This document shows positions 37,371 through 48,775 of a stretch of 64,000 bases of DNA, piece by piece (position 1 is the stretch's first letter; every line of letters begins with the position of its first letter). Source of the stretch: Zeugodacus cucurbitae. Taxonomy: Eukaryota > Arthropoda > Insecta > Diptera > Tephritidae. The stretch lies in contig NC_071667.1 in NCBI RefSeq assembly GCF_028554725.1, positions 8,539,501 to 8,603,500 of the forward strand. Reading direction: 5' to 3'. Below the pieces are notes generated by a model. It had not been told where the DNA came from. It did no database searches and worked only from the letters and a program-made list of their open reading frames with translations. The position numbers and the translations under genes were made by a program.

Positions 37371-37700
37371 GTGACACTGAGCGGAAATGTATTCAAATAA
37401 ACTGTATTTTGGTACAACCAAAGCTTTGCAGACATGCAAGCTCTTCAAAAGCACAAAGTGACACTGAACGGAAATGTATTCAAATGAAGTGTATTTTTGT
37501 ACAACCAAAAGCCTTGCAGACATGAAAGCTCTTTAAAAGCACAATGTGTCACAGAATGGAAATGGATTCAAATTAACTGTGTTTTGGTACAACGAAAGAC
37601 TGTGCAGATATGAAAGCTCTTCAAAAGCTCGAATTTGACACATAACGGAAATGTATTGAAATTAACTGTATTTTGGTATAACCAAAAGCTTTACAGGCAC
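37371..37700. repeat. Tandem array, unit about 88 bp, nearly four copies
   Basis: Units begin at about 37371, 37458, 37546 and 37635. Each carries GTGACACTGA-like, GGAAATGTATTCAAA, CTGTATTTTGGTACAACC and GCAGACATGAAAGCTCTT-like parts. They diverge from each other by several percent or more, so the array is not very recent. Confidence 0.85.
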
Positions 37701-39022
37701 GAACAATTTCGAAATCTATAAAACATTAAGTAATTGTAAAAATTCTCATAATTCTCTTTTTTTCATTTCCGCTTACCTTGCTAAAGCCATCCGTACGTGC
37801 AAAAGTTCTCCGAGTGGCTGCGTTATGTTATCCAATTTGAAATAAAAATTGCTTTCTTAGCGAATCAACGCCAAGTAAAAAATTAAAAATTTTTTTTTTG
37901 TTTTCTCAAGGCCGTCACAGACAGCTTTTGCAAATTATTTTTCTGATAATCGTATTTATTAGTATTTTTTAGCTTTTTGTTTGGAAAAACGCACACCAGC
38001 TGTTGAGAAAATTTAAAATGTTTATTGAGATATTTTTGTATATTCTTTCTTTATGCGATTCACTCAATACAATCTAGTATATGTTATCACAGACGTTATC
38101 AATTCCAAATTAATTAGTTTATTATTATTAGTTTATCGTTGCTTTCATTCTATTTAATAATTTAATTTATAGTAAAAAGTACGAAAAATAAAATTATTAT
38201 TAATTTTGTAATTTTTTATATATTATATTTTTTTTTAAATTAATTTTTTTATTTTTATTTTTTTATAATTTTTTTTTAATTTTTTGTTCTTCTGTTTCAT
38301 TATTTTTTATTTTGTTTTATACTTCAGCTTTTATTTTCATTATCTTTATTTAAAAATAGTTAATAAATTTTCTTATCACATTCATTGCAATAAAAAATTT
38401 CAACTGAGTCATCGTAAATGTAAATAGCAATTTGCTCCCTATCTCTAGCTTTTCCTTCCTGTCTGATAAAATTCATTTTAGTGTTGTTTGTTTTTGTATT
38501 GCTATTGATTTTCTCCCACCGCTTTAGCCCTGACAGTTGCAGCAACTGTTATCGTTTTCCATATGTATGTATGTATTCAACTTTTTGCTGTCTATTCCAG
38601 TTGTCGCCATTATTTTTAGCCATTTTTGTTGTTGGCTTGCGGCGCAGAGCGATTTTCCGCATACGTGCGCCCACATGCCAAGCTCGACTGCAGAGTGCTG
38701 TCTTTCTATATATCCAGCTAAGACATCCCCCATTCCTTTTTAAGGTAAATAGATAGATGTAAGCTGCGCAACATAAGCAACAACAACAAAAACAACAATG
38801 TGCTTCTTAAACTCAGTGTCGAAATTTCACCCGCATTATCTACGTAACCGAAATTTCGGTTGTGATATTCTTACAGCAGCATATAAGAGTTAACTAACGG
38901 TGTGTGTGTATTTGGTGTAATTACAACTTATCAAAAGATTTAGGAAATACAGGTATTTTCTATCTTCTTGGTTAAGTAGCGTTTTTTTTGCCGAAATATA
39001 TTGATGTCTAATGCCGCCAACA
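37701..39022. other. Intergenic, no gene seen
   Basis: AT-rich and poly-T to about 38360, then mixed DNA. The overlapping frames at 38481-38756 (+) and 38524-38733 (-) show no domain. Confidence 0.5.
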
Positions 39023-39340
39023 TTAAGTAATAGATACACACACGCACACAATTCGCATAAAATATTTGCCAAAAAAACATTTTTTCCGCTGACATTGAAG
39101 CGCAATTTGCCGTGTTGCCGCAGCCGCAGCCGCCGCTACCGCCTTTGCCGCTGCCTCGCCCACCGTAACCGCAGCGGCGGTCGCGTCGCGCTCCATCAGC
39201 GCTGCCGGCATTAACTTCCCCGTTTCGTCATTCGCACTCGCACGCGGTTTTAGCGGTCGATTGTTGTTGTTGTTGTCATGATAGTTGATTAAATTGTGTG
39301 TTCGCTGCTGTTGTTGTTGTTGTTCAGTTGTGTCGATAAA
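39023..39340 (-). other. Open Gln/Asn/Ala-rich frame, possible exon
   Basis: The minus frame is open for 105 codons from 39340 to the stop at 39023, longer than its first ATG suggests. It reads a Gln run, then NLINYHD, an Asn run, RPLKPRASANDETGKLMPA, MERDATAAAVTVGEAAAKAV, an Ala run and TRQIALQCQ. This composition is common in fly developmental proteins, but GC-rich and CAA-rich DNA also yields open frames by chance. No good acceptor or donor borders it. Confidence 0.2.
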
Positions 39341-39835
39341 CTATCAAAATTCGTTTTTCGCCATGCTTTTTTGCGCTGCTGTTCTATAGTAGTTGTATTG
39401 TTGCTTTTGTATTTCAACGCTTTTGGCACTTGTGTGGCCTTGCCTAGGTTCAAAGAACCCCTCGACGAACTAATACCAGAAACGCAAAATGTTCGAGGAG
39501 AAATTCACACTCGTGAACACACACACAGGCGCACGCAATTTATTTAAATGTTTAGATGTATGTTTGTATGAGGCATTTTGATATTAATTTGGCAATATTA
39601 AATCACAATACATATAAACGTTGCTCTCACATTATTTTTATTAACTAACTATACAAATTGCTGTGCTGTTGTTGTTGCTGTTGTTATCATTTACATTTTT
39701 TTATCAATGTCCCTGATGCTTGCGCCTAGATGTATGTATATATAGCTGAAGGCCTCCCGGCTCTACTCGAGGTTCAAAGTGCTAGACAAATGGAGGCCTT
39801 GTGGTCGATGAAACGCTTATGAAATATAACAAGGC
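39341..39835. other. Intergenic, no gene seen
   Basis: GTT-rich with a CTGTTG run near 39663. Nothing recognised. Confidence 0.5.
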
Positions 39836-40237
39836 GTGACGCAAATGCGAGCGGGTGTAGAGCAGAGTAAATCACTCACTCATATGTATAGCATATCTAT
39901 ACCTTTTCAAGGGAATCACCTCCGAATTACATACGGAGGACATTTGATGCGTTCAGGGCTCACGCTGACCTCCAGCCGGATTGGCAAGGATTTACAATTT
40001 TCGTACATCTGCAACCGGAGAGCAAATGGAAGGACTGCGTGTAGTTTACGTTTGTTAAAACGGATTAAATGTGAACAGTTGAAACTTTTTATTGGGAAAA
40101 TTGTCTCTGGCATTGGCGAACAATTGAAGAGCACAAACATAACCACAGCTGTTGTAATTACAAATAGAGTCTGGAATATGGTGAAAACCTTTCAAAAAAA
40201 AAAGTGCAAGCCTCATTGCTTTCAGCAAAAATATTAA
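39836..40237 (+). other. 133-codon open frame of unknown meaning
   Basis: Not repeat-driven. The middle (LRITYGGHLMRS, then FSYICNRRANGRTACSLRL) faintly recalls a FLYWCH zinc finger (Y.G..., then C-x9-C-x-R-L), but the expected histidine pair is absent. A possible acceptor TTTTCAAG lies at 39904-39911. It may equally be a chance frame. Confidence 0.18.
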
Positions 40238-42264
40238 ATTACACACATACACAAGCATGCCAAAAATAACTAATTTGCTAAATTTATAATATATTTTCTA
40301 CAAAAAACCACTTCGATATACGAGTACACACACACACACATAGAAGCGATTAATTCTAATTTGTTATTTGAAAAGAGAATACAAGTTATTTCAAGGTCAC
40401 TAAACAACAGCCGTTTTAAATCCAGCGAGTGCGTGACAAAGCATTTCATAAATAGATGTTGCGCAACATGTTGCTGGGGAATGTTGCTAATGAGCGGTGA
40501 AAGAGTAAAAGAGCAACATACATGAACGTTCATGTACACGAGTATGCAGAATAAAGTAATATTAGGCAAATTATGCTACTTGCAAAGTATGAGTACAGAA
40601 TTTTAAGTGTTAAATTATAAATTTTAAATATTTTGTAGAATAAACTAACTTCAAAAAATTGTATGCAATAGTTGATAAACCCGCACAAAATATTAAAAAG
40701 AACAAAAAATCAGCGCTGACAGTTCACTATACAGCAATGTAAACAATGTTACAGTTTGACTGCACTAGCCGCAAGCAATTCATGTTATAATTTTACACTA
40801 CACAAATGTAATGTAGAACACACATAAAGATAACATATTTCTATATACAAATTTTACAATGACAAACGCCATGCCCTATTGAGCGCCAGTCAACCTCCAA
40901 TATTTTGATATTGAGAATATAAATCGGAAATAGCAACAACAAGGTGTAATTAATGAGCAACAAACGTCAGAAAGAAAACACAACCGCATTCCAAGTGCTT
41001 GGCGTTAATAATTGAACTACGTAAAGAGAAAAAAAACGTAACGAATTAATAAAACTACGGAGGGCGTCGGGAAGATGTTAACAAGGAATATACAAATATG
41101 AGTTTTTTAAAAGCTAAAAAAAGCCGGAAAAGTTGGAATTAATGCAGAGCAAACCACAAATTTTCATAAAGCAACAAATTATTGAGTACAACAAAAGTAA
41201 TTACATATTAAACAATTAACAAGAGGAAGACGTAGAACCAATGACAATCACGGCAGCGCCGCAGTTGCTAAAACAACTACAATAAACCTAAAACAGCAGT
41301 GACAGTAGCGTTGGACAGTAGCTACGTACAGCGGTCAATGGCAGCGCCGCCGACGACAACATCAACCGCAACAGAGGAAATACTCTCAATGCTCATAGAC
41401 AACAACCTCAACGGCGTTACAATAAAAACAACGCAATAATGCATACAAACATACATAAAAGTATCAAGGGAGCGTGTATGTATGTTAGCAAGCAACAATA
41501 GCAGTCGCAGAGGAGGGCAAAACTAAATTTAATTTCATTTCATAGTCATGAGCACACAAGGTTCTTCCTATATCTCGTTTGGCATGCATATACATACAAA
41601 CATACACACAAATATATTTATATGCATACATATGTATGTATGTATGTACGTGCTTGCTATGTGTTAATAAAAAGTCGACTTTTATATGCATACATTTGTA
41701 GTTGAATATATAACGAAGAGACCTAAACAAAAAGCCAACAAATATCATATTAATAACAACAAAAGCAATGTTATGGAAATTGCAAAGCTGAGCAGAAATA
41801 TTTATGTGCTTATATACATATATATAAATATGTATGTATGTATGTATTATATGTAGAAAAAACATATGTAGAAGTGTAGCAAAAAATAACAAACTAATGA
41901 GAAAATCAAAACACAGAAATAAGTATCGGTGTATGAGCGTAAGAACAGCAAAACCAGAAGTATAATAGTTAAAGAGCAGAACAAAATACCCAGTAAGAAA
42001 AAAAAAAAATAAAAAAAATTGTTAATAGATTAATTATGTTTTTTACAAAAACTAATAAAAAAATTATAAAACTAAAAAAATAAATTCAAAAATAAAAAAA
42101 TATGTAAAAAATTTAAAAATTGAAAAAGTAAATATTAAAAAACAATAAATTCATAAAAAATTATAAAAATAAAATAAAATTGGAATAAGATAAAAAATTA
42201 AATAAATTAAAATAAAAATTAAAAAAAAAATATGTAATATAAAAATTAAATAAAAAATTAAATA
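40238..42264. other. Intergenic, no gene seen
   Basis: AC runs, TATG microsatellites (41628-41650, 41830-41846) and an A/T block at 42000-42260. The 135-codon minus frame 41485-41892 is the translation of CATA repeats. Confidence 0.5.
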
Positions 42265-42836
42265 CAGTGGAACTAACTCGAATCACTATAATCCACAAAA
42301 AAACTTCGAGTTAGAGAGACTTCGAGTTATAGAATTTTCATTAAAACATAAAATTTGTCAAAAAGTGTTAAATATAGATTTATACACTGTTTTAATTATT
42401 TACTTCGCATAACGTTTTATTTAAATACATTAAAACATGCATTCTGTAATTTCGTTTGTTACAGTTTGCTATTGTTTGGCTCTTGACGTCTGCCTTTGTT
42501 ACACGATTTATGAAATCTATAAGTGTAATATCATATTTTTTGTTGGCCTCCATACGATATAGAGGGACTCTTTTCAAATTCTGACTTGCTAGTAAAATTT
42601 TAAATTTTATATTATGCCTTGGTCGAAAAGTTCGATTTATGGAAGAAAATTTGTATGAAATTTGACTTCTATTGCCAATTCAAAAGTTCGAGTTATGGAG
42701 AACTTCGAGTTAGGGAAGTTTGAGTTATGGAAGCAAATTTGAATGAAATTTGATTTCTAAACGCTATTGACAATTAAAAAGTTCGAGTTATGGAGAACTT
42801 CGAGTTATAGAAGTTCGAATTATGGAAGTTCCACTG
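42265..42836 (-). mobile_element. pogo/Tigger-type DNA transposon remnant
   Basis: Ends in inverted CAGTGGAACT / AGTTCCACTG with TA on both sides. Many sub-terminal TTCGAGTTAT and AACTTCGAGTTA motifs occur in both orientations. The minus frame 42392-42577 contains YDITLIDFINRVT and QTIANC, matching the end of pogo/Tigger DDE transposases (ITLIDAI..V..AW..V...TIANCF.KAGF). Only this C-terminal scrap of the transposase remains in 572 bp, so it is an internally deleted copy. Confidence 0.8.
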
Positions 42837-43221
42837 TAATATAAAAGGTGAAATAAAAAGAATAAAAGAAAAATAATTTAAATCTTAAAGAACAATTCAA
42901 TTAAAAAATAAAATAAATAAATAAAAAACGAAAAAAACACTATATAAAATTAAGAAAAATAATTTATTTACAAAATAATTTTTTATATTTCTAAACGCTA
43001 TTGCCAATTCAAAAGTTCGAGTTATGGAGAACTTCGAGTTAGGGAAGTTCGAATTATGGAAGTTCCACTGTAATATAAAAGGTGAAATAAAACGAATAAA
43101 AGAAAAATAATTTAAATCTTAAAGAACAATTCAATTAAAAAATAAAATAAATAAATAAAAAACGAAAAAAAGACTATATAAAATTAAGAAAAATAATTTA
43201 TTTACAAAATAATATTTTTTA
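42754..43221. repeat. 234-bp tandem duplication spanning a transposon end
   Basis: TTTCTAAACGCTATTG begins at 42754 and again at 42988, and ATAAAAGGTG begins at 42841 and 43075, both an offset of 234. Each unit holds the last ~83 bases of the pogo-type element plus about 150 bases of A-rich flank. The two copies differ at only a few positions. Confidence 0.88.
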
Positions 43222-46200
43222 TACACTTAACCTTATTTCTAAAAGCTAAATTTTGATATTCGTCAAATTCATTACATTATATTACGAAAACCGCATGTTT
43301 TTTAGTTCAATTTCATATTACGTTATGTAATATCTCTCCAAATTAATTTAAACTAGTTCTTCATTTAATTAACTTGTCAACCACGAAGCATGGACTGTGT
43401 TTCCCAATAGGGTCGAACAATATTAAGTGGTATTCACAATATTTCACACTACTTTTGTTGATTGTTTGACTAAGTTTATTTTTACTTTATTTGTATACTT
43501 GAGTATGCTCTCAATTTGTTTGTTTAACACTACTATTTCGTAGCTATTGCCTTTGCCGTTGCCGCGCGCTATTTCAATATTTAATTCTATCAAGTACATA
43601 GCAACAATAAAAAAATTGATATATAGCAATTCTGACCAGCATACAAGCACATAGAAACACAAAGATTTATACATATACCAATGTACATATGTACATGGTT
43701 ATGCATGTATAAGCATAGTAAAAGGGAGGCCGGTATATGTATATATAAACAAAATATTCTCACATCGTATAATCAATGACCTCACACTCAAGTTGCTTGA
43801 TTATTCGGCCGGTTGGCTAGCGCTCACGCAAATCGACGCCACATACACACGTATGACAGAGCAGAGCAGAGCAGCGCAGCGGCGTTAACAGTGACTTTAA
43901 CAGACTCACTCTGTTCAATAACATTTCGAGCGGTAAAAATGTTAGTAACAGAGTGATAGCTTACGGCGCGACATAAGTAATGGAATTTTAACAGAGCACT
44001 GTAAGTGAACAGCGTTAACTCTTCGCTGGCAGTGGGATGTCGCTGTAAGGTGCGTAGGTGTGAGAAAATCGAGTGATAAGCGTTTTTCTTCATTTTTATT
44101 TATTTTGTATTAAAGATGTGTTGTAAAATATTTTCAAAATAAATATTAAAAATATAGTTAAGTTTAAATTAATGGTAATTGATCAAAAAAATATTTTTTG
44201 TAAGGAGTTTGTTTAAAAAACAATATTTAAAAAACTAAAAAAATGTAATAAAAATTTAATTTTAAAGTTTTAATTTAATAAAATTAAATTTTTACTTTAA
44301 ATGTTTCGAGTTTTCAGCTGCTGCGATATAAAAAAATAACAAAAAACGCTCATAGTTCCTCAACTGTACACTCTACATGTGATTTATTTATGAAACTAAA
44401 TGTCAATTTTACCCGTTAGAGGTGAAATAAATAGAATGTCAAATTTCAAAGGCGTTCAAAGCAAAAACACAAGCGTATGAAATTAATTTTAGTGCCATTG
44501 CGACCTTACTGACATGTGAAAATATGTCTAGCGAAATAAAATCAATTCGTAATGTTTAGTATTGAAATGAATGTTGCATGTTTGCTAGCTAAAACAGTGC
44601 GAATTGAGATTTAAAGGTTAATTTCAAAGCAAATAAACTCATTGCTATTTTGTTTCTAGAAATTATTTTTATAAAATATTGTCTGTATCATATACAAATA
44701 TTTTTTTTTTTTTTGAAAATAAGATAAGATTTTTCTATGCATTTTATAATATTTGGGTTGACAAGTTTATTTTTTGTTTTAGATTTTTTTGTTACATTTT
44801 TTATTATATCTTTTATTAATTTTTATTTATTTTGTGATGTATTATTTTTTTTTATTATTATTTTTTTTTTGATACGACGATAATAGAAGATTTTTATAAT
44901 ATTTAGGTTGCTACACTTATTTTTTATTTTTATTATATTTTTTAATATATATTTTTTATTAAATTTTATATACTTTTTAAATTTTTTATTTATTATTTTC
45001 ATAGATACTTTTCAAAGATTTTATAATATTTGGGTGGCACGTTTATTTTTTATTTTTATTAAAATTTTTTATAATTTTTTTTTTATTAAATTATTTATTA
45101 TACTTCGTATTTAATTTTTTTATTTGTTTGTATTTATTTATTTTTTTTTTTTAATTTCAATATTTTTGATTTTTTATAAATTCATTTTAATTTCACATTT
45201 TTTTATTCATTAACTTTTTTCACTTTTATTTTATTAGATTTTTCTTTCTTGTTTAAGTGCTTTTAAGTGGTCAAATTCAAAGCTGTACATCTCCCACCTA
45301 CAAGTCTAGTAGAAAAGTTGCACAAGGAGATGCAACATTTGTGGTTTTTATACAGACGTAAGTACACATGCACTTAAAGAAGAAAGAGTGTAGACTTCAA
45401 CGAAGCATATGCGTACGTAATTCACAGCTGTATCTATTTTCATAAATCATTTTGATGTTTGCATTGAATTCAGGTCGTTTGGCACTTTAAAATTTACACA
45501 AGAAAATAAAAATTTAACTATGAAGAAACAAGTTTCACAAACGCGGCTTAGCAATGCAAAGCGGTAAATATCTACGTAAGTTACTTATGTGTACACATAA
45601 CTACGTATACGAAAGCAAGTGTGAACTTTAAATAAAGCGGCGAAATTGTATTTAAATTTATTTTGCTTTAAACATTTTAGATTTAGTTTGTGTTGCGAAA
45701 AAGTCAATATTTGTCAATAGGAAGGGAAGGTTAAATTTGCATGACTCTGACGGCTTACGAAATCGGTACGCAAATACTAATACTTAAGTGATAGGCAAAG
45801 CAAAGATGATAACGTCGGCGAACAAATCGCAATAGAGATGACACTGAGCTTAAATATTTACACGCGAAGCTGCGGTAGTAGGCGGAAAAGCTTGTTTGTG
45901 GGCGACAAATTGCACGATGAAGGCGGACAGTGAAAACCGCTGAACCGAAACATTAACAACAACAAAAACCTCACGAACTTTTCAGGAGCCGGTTAAACGA
46001 TAGACGAATGAGAGAGCAACAACGAGATAAAGCGGTAATGTCAAATACCGTCGAGTTTCGCTCCACCTTTTTGTTGTTGCATGCAATTTATTAAACGAGA
46101 TAAAACGAAACCGTTTGTGTACGCTGCAAGAACTGTTTAACACTTCATATAAATTATATTAAATAGAAAGAGTTCATATTAAAACGTTAGGACAAATTGC

Positions 46201-47563
46201 GGCTTATGTTAAACAAAATTGCATCAAACTTGTGTTTGCCTTACGTTGTTTTTTTGCGATATTTTTTTTTTGTTGTTGTACACGTTTATGCACGTACGTA
46301 CTCGTACATATGTAAAGATTGGGGCTTTAACGTTTGAGTACACTCGCGTTACTACTCTCTAAGCGCAGCAGCTGATGACTGAGCGAATAGCTGGCGATGG
46401 CTGATGCTCACCTAGTGATAGCGGAGGCAGTGAGACGATAGGTTGTTGTTGATGCAAGAGTGTGATATTGTTTTGGTTGTTGCGTTACGGCGTACGCAAA
46501 AGCGCCAATGTGTTTGTTCTGAGAATTGCAATTTGCAAAAAAAAAACGCGGCAAACAAAACTTACAAAAGTCTCATCTCTTCTACATACATACGTACACT
46601 TGAGTTAAACAGCATGCACTACAAATACTCGTATTTATTCCAACACCCTGTCAACAGCACGCTCATACTGTTTTACCCCACCACCGGCACCCCTTTAGAG
46701 GGATTCTATGCAGTATTTGCCCACGTGAGAATTCTCACAACGTCAACGTCGCCACTGCGAAACTTGCTCGCAAGTTTTACGTGTGCTCTTGAAATTCTTA
46801 AACAATTCTCATCAGCCAATGCTGAGCGTACACACACTGTAGTTGCGCTCTTATAAGAACTCGACATTTGTTTATTGTTTGTTCAAACGTAAATTGAGTA
46901 CTTTTGTTGGCTGTGGTGACATTTGGAAAATTACTTTTCTACCGCACGACAATAGAAATTGTCTCCCCCACAAAGCAAATATAAAAATGATAAACTAATA
47001 AATATTAGCGGCATTCTCTCCGCATTGTATAGTAAATTTCTGAAGATAATATTTTAAAGTTATGGCACTTCACTTTGACAGTTGATTTAAAGAGCTTACA
47101 TACAAATTGGGAAGGTGAGTGTGTGAAAGGCACTACTAGTATGGTAAATCATCTCGCAGCGTTAAAATTGTATTCCGTATTATTGGATCAGCTGATCTTT
47201 TATACACTATCGCTGAAAGCGCTTAAAAAATAGGTTCAAATTCAAAATATATCAGTATTTATAAAGAAAACGATGGGAGATTGTAGGTAGAATCGTATTA
47301 TCTCTGATTTGTTTCAATTGAAATTTTATAGATCAAATGTTGAAGAAGAAACTTCAAAATACAAGTAAAAATAATTTTATAATCGATTTTCTTACCTGTT
47401 AAATTAAATAGTTGGATCTTAAAAGTAGTGAAGAAAGGAAGTTAAGCCACAAATATCATCAGATGCTAGAATAAAGTTAGAGAAAAATACTATTACTTAA
47501 CTTATAAAAAAGCATTTAGAAATAGAAAAAATTAAATAAAAATAATAATTTGATAATATTTTC
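43222..47563. other. Intergenic, no confident gene; AT-rich core
   Basis: 44100-45240 is very A/T-rich with long T runs; the 68-codon frame at 44908-45114 is Phe/Ile low complexity. 45800-46500 is somewhat richer in CG. The 137-codon plus frame 46443-46856 has no recognisable domain and no splice support. No mobile element recognised. Confidence 0.45.
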
Positions 47564-48775
47564 GGGGTTTTTTAAATGTTTATCAATAACAGCGCTACAA
47601 AAGTTTCTGTGAATGCACATTCGGTGCAAAATATATGGAACTCGATTTCTATTGCATGGCCACCACGGGCACGATTGCAGAAGTCCACTCACTGGATTCA
47701 ATTTTCGTCGGGTTCCAAGCATAAATCGGCCGCTACTGCTGCAATTTCACGTTCGATATTCTTACGAAGTTCATCAATCGTCGCTGGCTTGTTGACATAG
47801 ACCATAGACTTTAGGAAATAGGAACAGGAAATAGTATAACGGCATCAAATCGCAGGACCGATGCGTCCAATTGACTGGCCCATTTCGTGAGATAACACGT
47901 TCACCAAACTTGGTTTTCAATAAATCGCTTGTGACATTCGCTGTGTTGTTTGTGGCGCCGTCCTATTAGAACCACATATTGTCCAAGTTCATATCATCCA
48001 ATTCGAACCAAAAATATTCGATTATCATTGAGCGGTAGCGATTCCTATTCACAGTAACGTGCCGGTCTTGATTATCACGGCAGAAGTACGGCCCAATGAC
48101 GGCGCCGGTCCGTAAACCGCCCCCAACCGTAATTTTTTTTGGGATGCAATGGTAATTCACGGAGTACGTATGAATTGCTGCCTAACCAATAACGCACATT
48201 TGCTTATTGACCAAGCCATTCAGACAGAAATGAACCTCATCGCTGAAGATACATTTCGATGAAAATCCGTATCATTTTCAAGTTGTTGCTCAGCCCAATT
48301 CACGAACATACGACGATTCTGGTGTCTTACGTCAATTTAATCTTGTAAGGATGTAGGTCAAGATATTTTCCCAAAATTCGCCACAACGACGTTACAGAAA
48401 TGCCCAACGCTTGAGAACGACGAGTGAGGGACTTATTTTGGTCTTCCTCAATTGATGCTGCTACTAATATTCGACACAACGGTCACTTCTTTGTCTCAGT
48501 GGCTTGGGAACATTTTGTACTAGACACTCAAATGTTGATTTGACAGAACGATTATGACGACCAAAGATTGAACGGAGCGCTTTTAAAGTTGAAGCCAATG
48601 ACTACTGATTTCGGTAGTAAATTTTAATAATTTCGACTCGTTGTTGGATCGTATATCTTTCCATAATGAAATGTTAAACCTTACTGAAGAGAAATGTCAA
48701 AAGAGCGGAGAAAAGTATGGCGTTGTTTGCTGTCCCTATCGCTCTACTTTTGTAGCGTCTCTATTGAAAAACCCT
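47564..48775 (-). mobile_element. DD41D mariner relic, family A copy 3 (near full length)
   Basis: The minus-strand left end AAGGGTTTTTCAATAGAG and right end GGGGTTTTTTAAATG (inverted) bracket 1.2 kb, with TA at the 48775 side. Translation shows MERYTIQQRVEIIK at the start, IFSDEVHFCLNG with the first catalytic Asp, VIGPYFCRDNQDRHVTVN, NLDNMWF..DGAT with the second Asp, and RSCDLMPLYYF, where the third Asp is replaced by Tyr 41 residues on. Many stops, and a duplicated CCTATTTCCT near the C-terminus (about 47811-47832). Dead copy, but the best template of its family here. Confidence 0.88.

Noticed and set aside
37371..37700. CRISPR-like direct repeats
   Set aside because: Units are contiguous and diverged with no repeat-spacer pattern, and the genome is eukaryotic.
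41485..41892. 135-codon minus frame rich in Tyr, His, Met and Ile
   Set aside because: Produced by CATA/TATG microsatellites.
46443..46856. 137-codon plus frame
   Set aside because: No domain, no splice sites of quality, ordinary base composition; likely chance.
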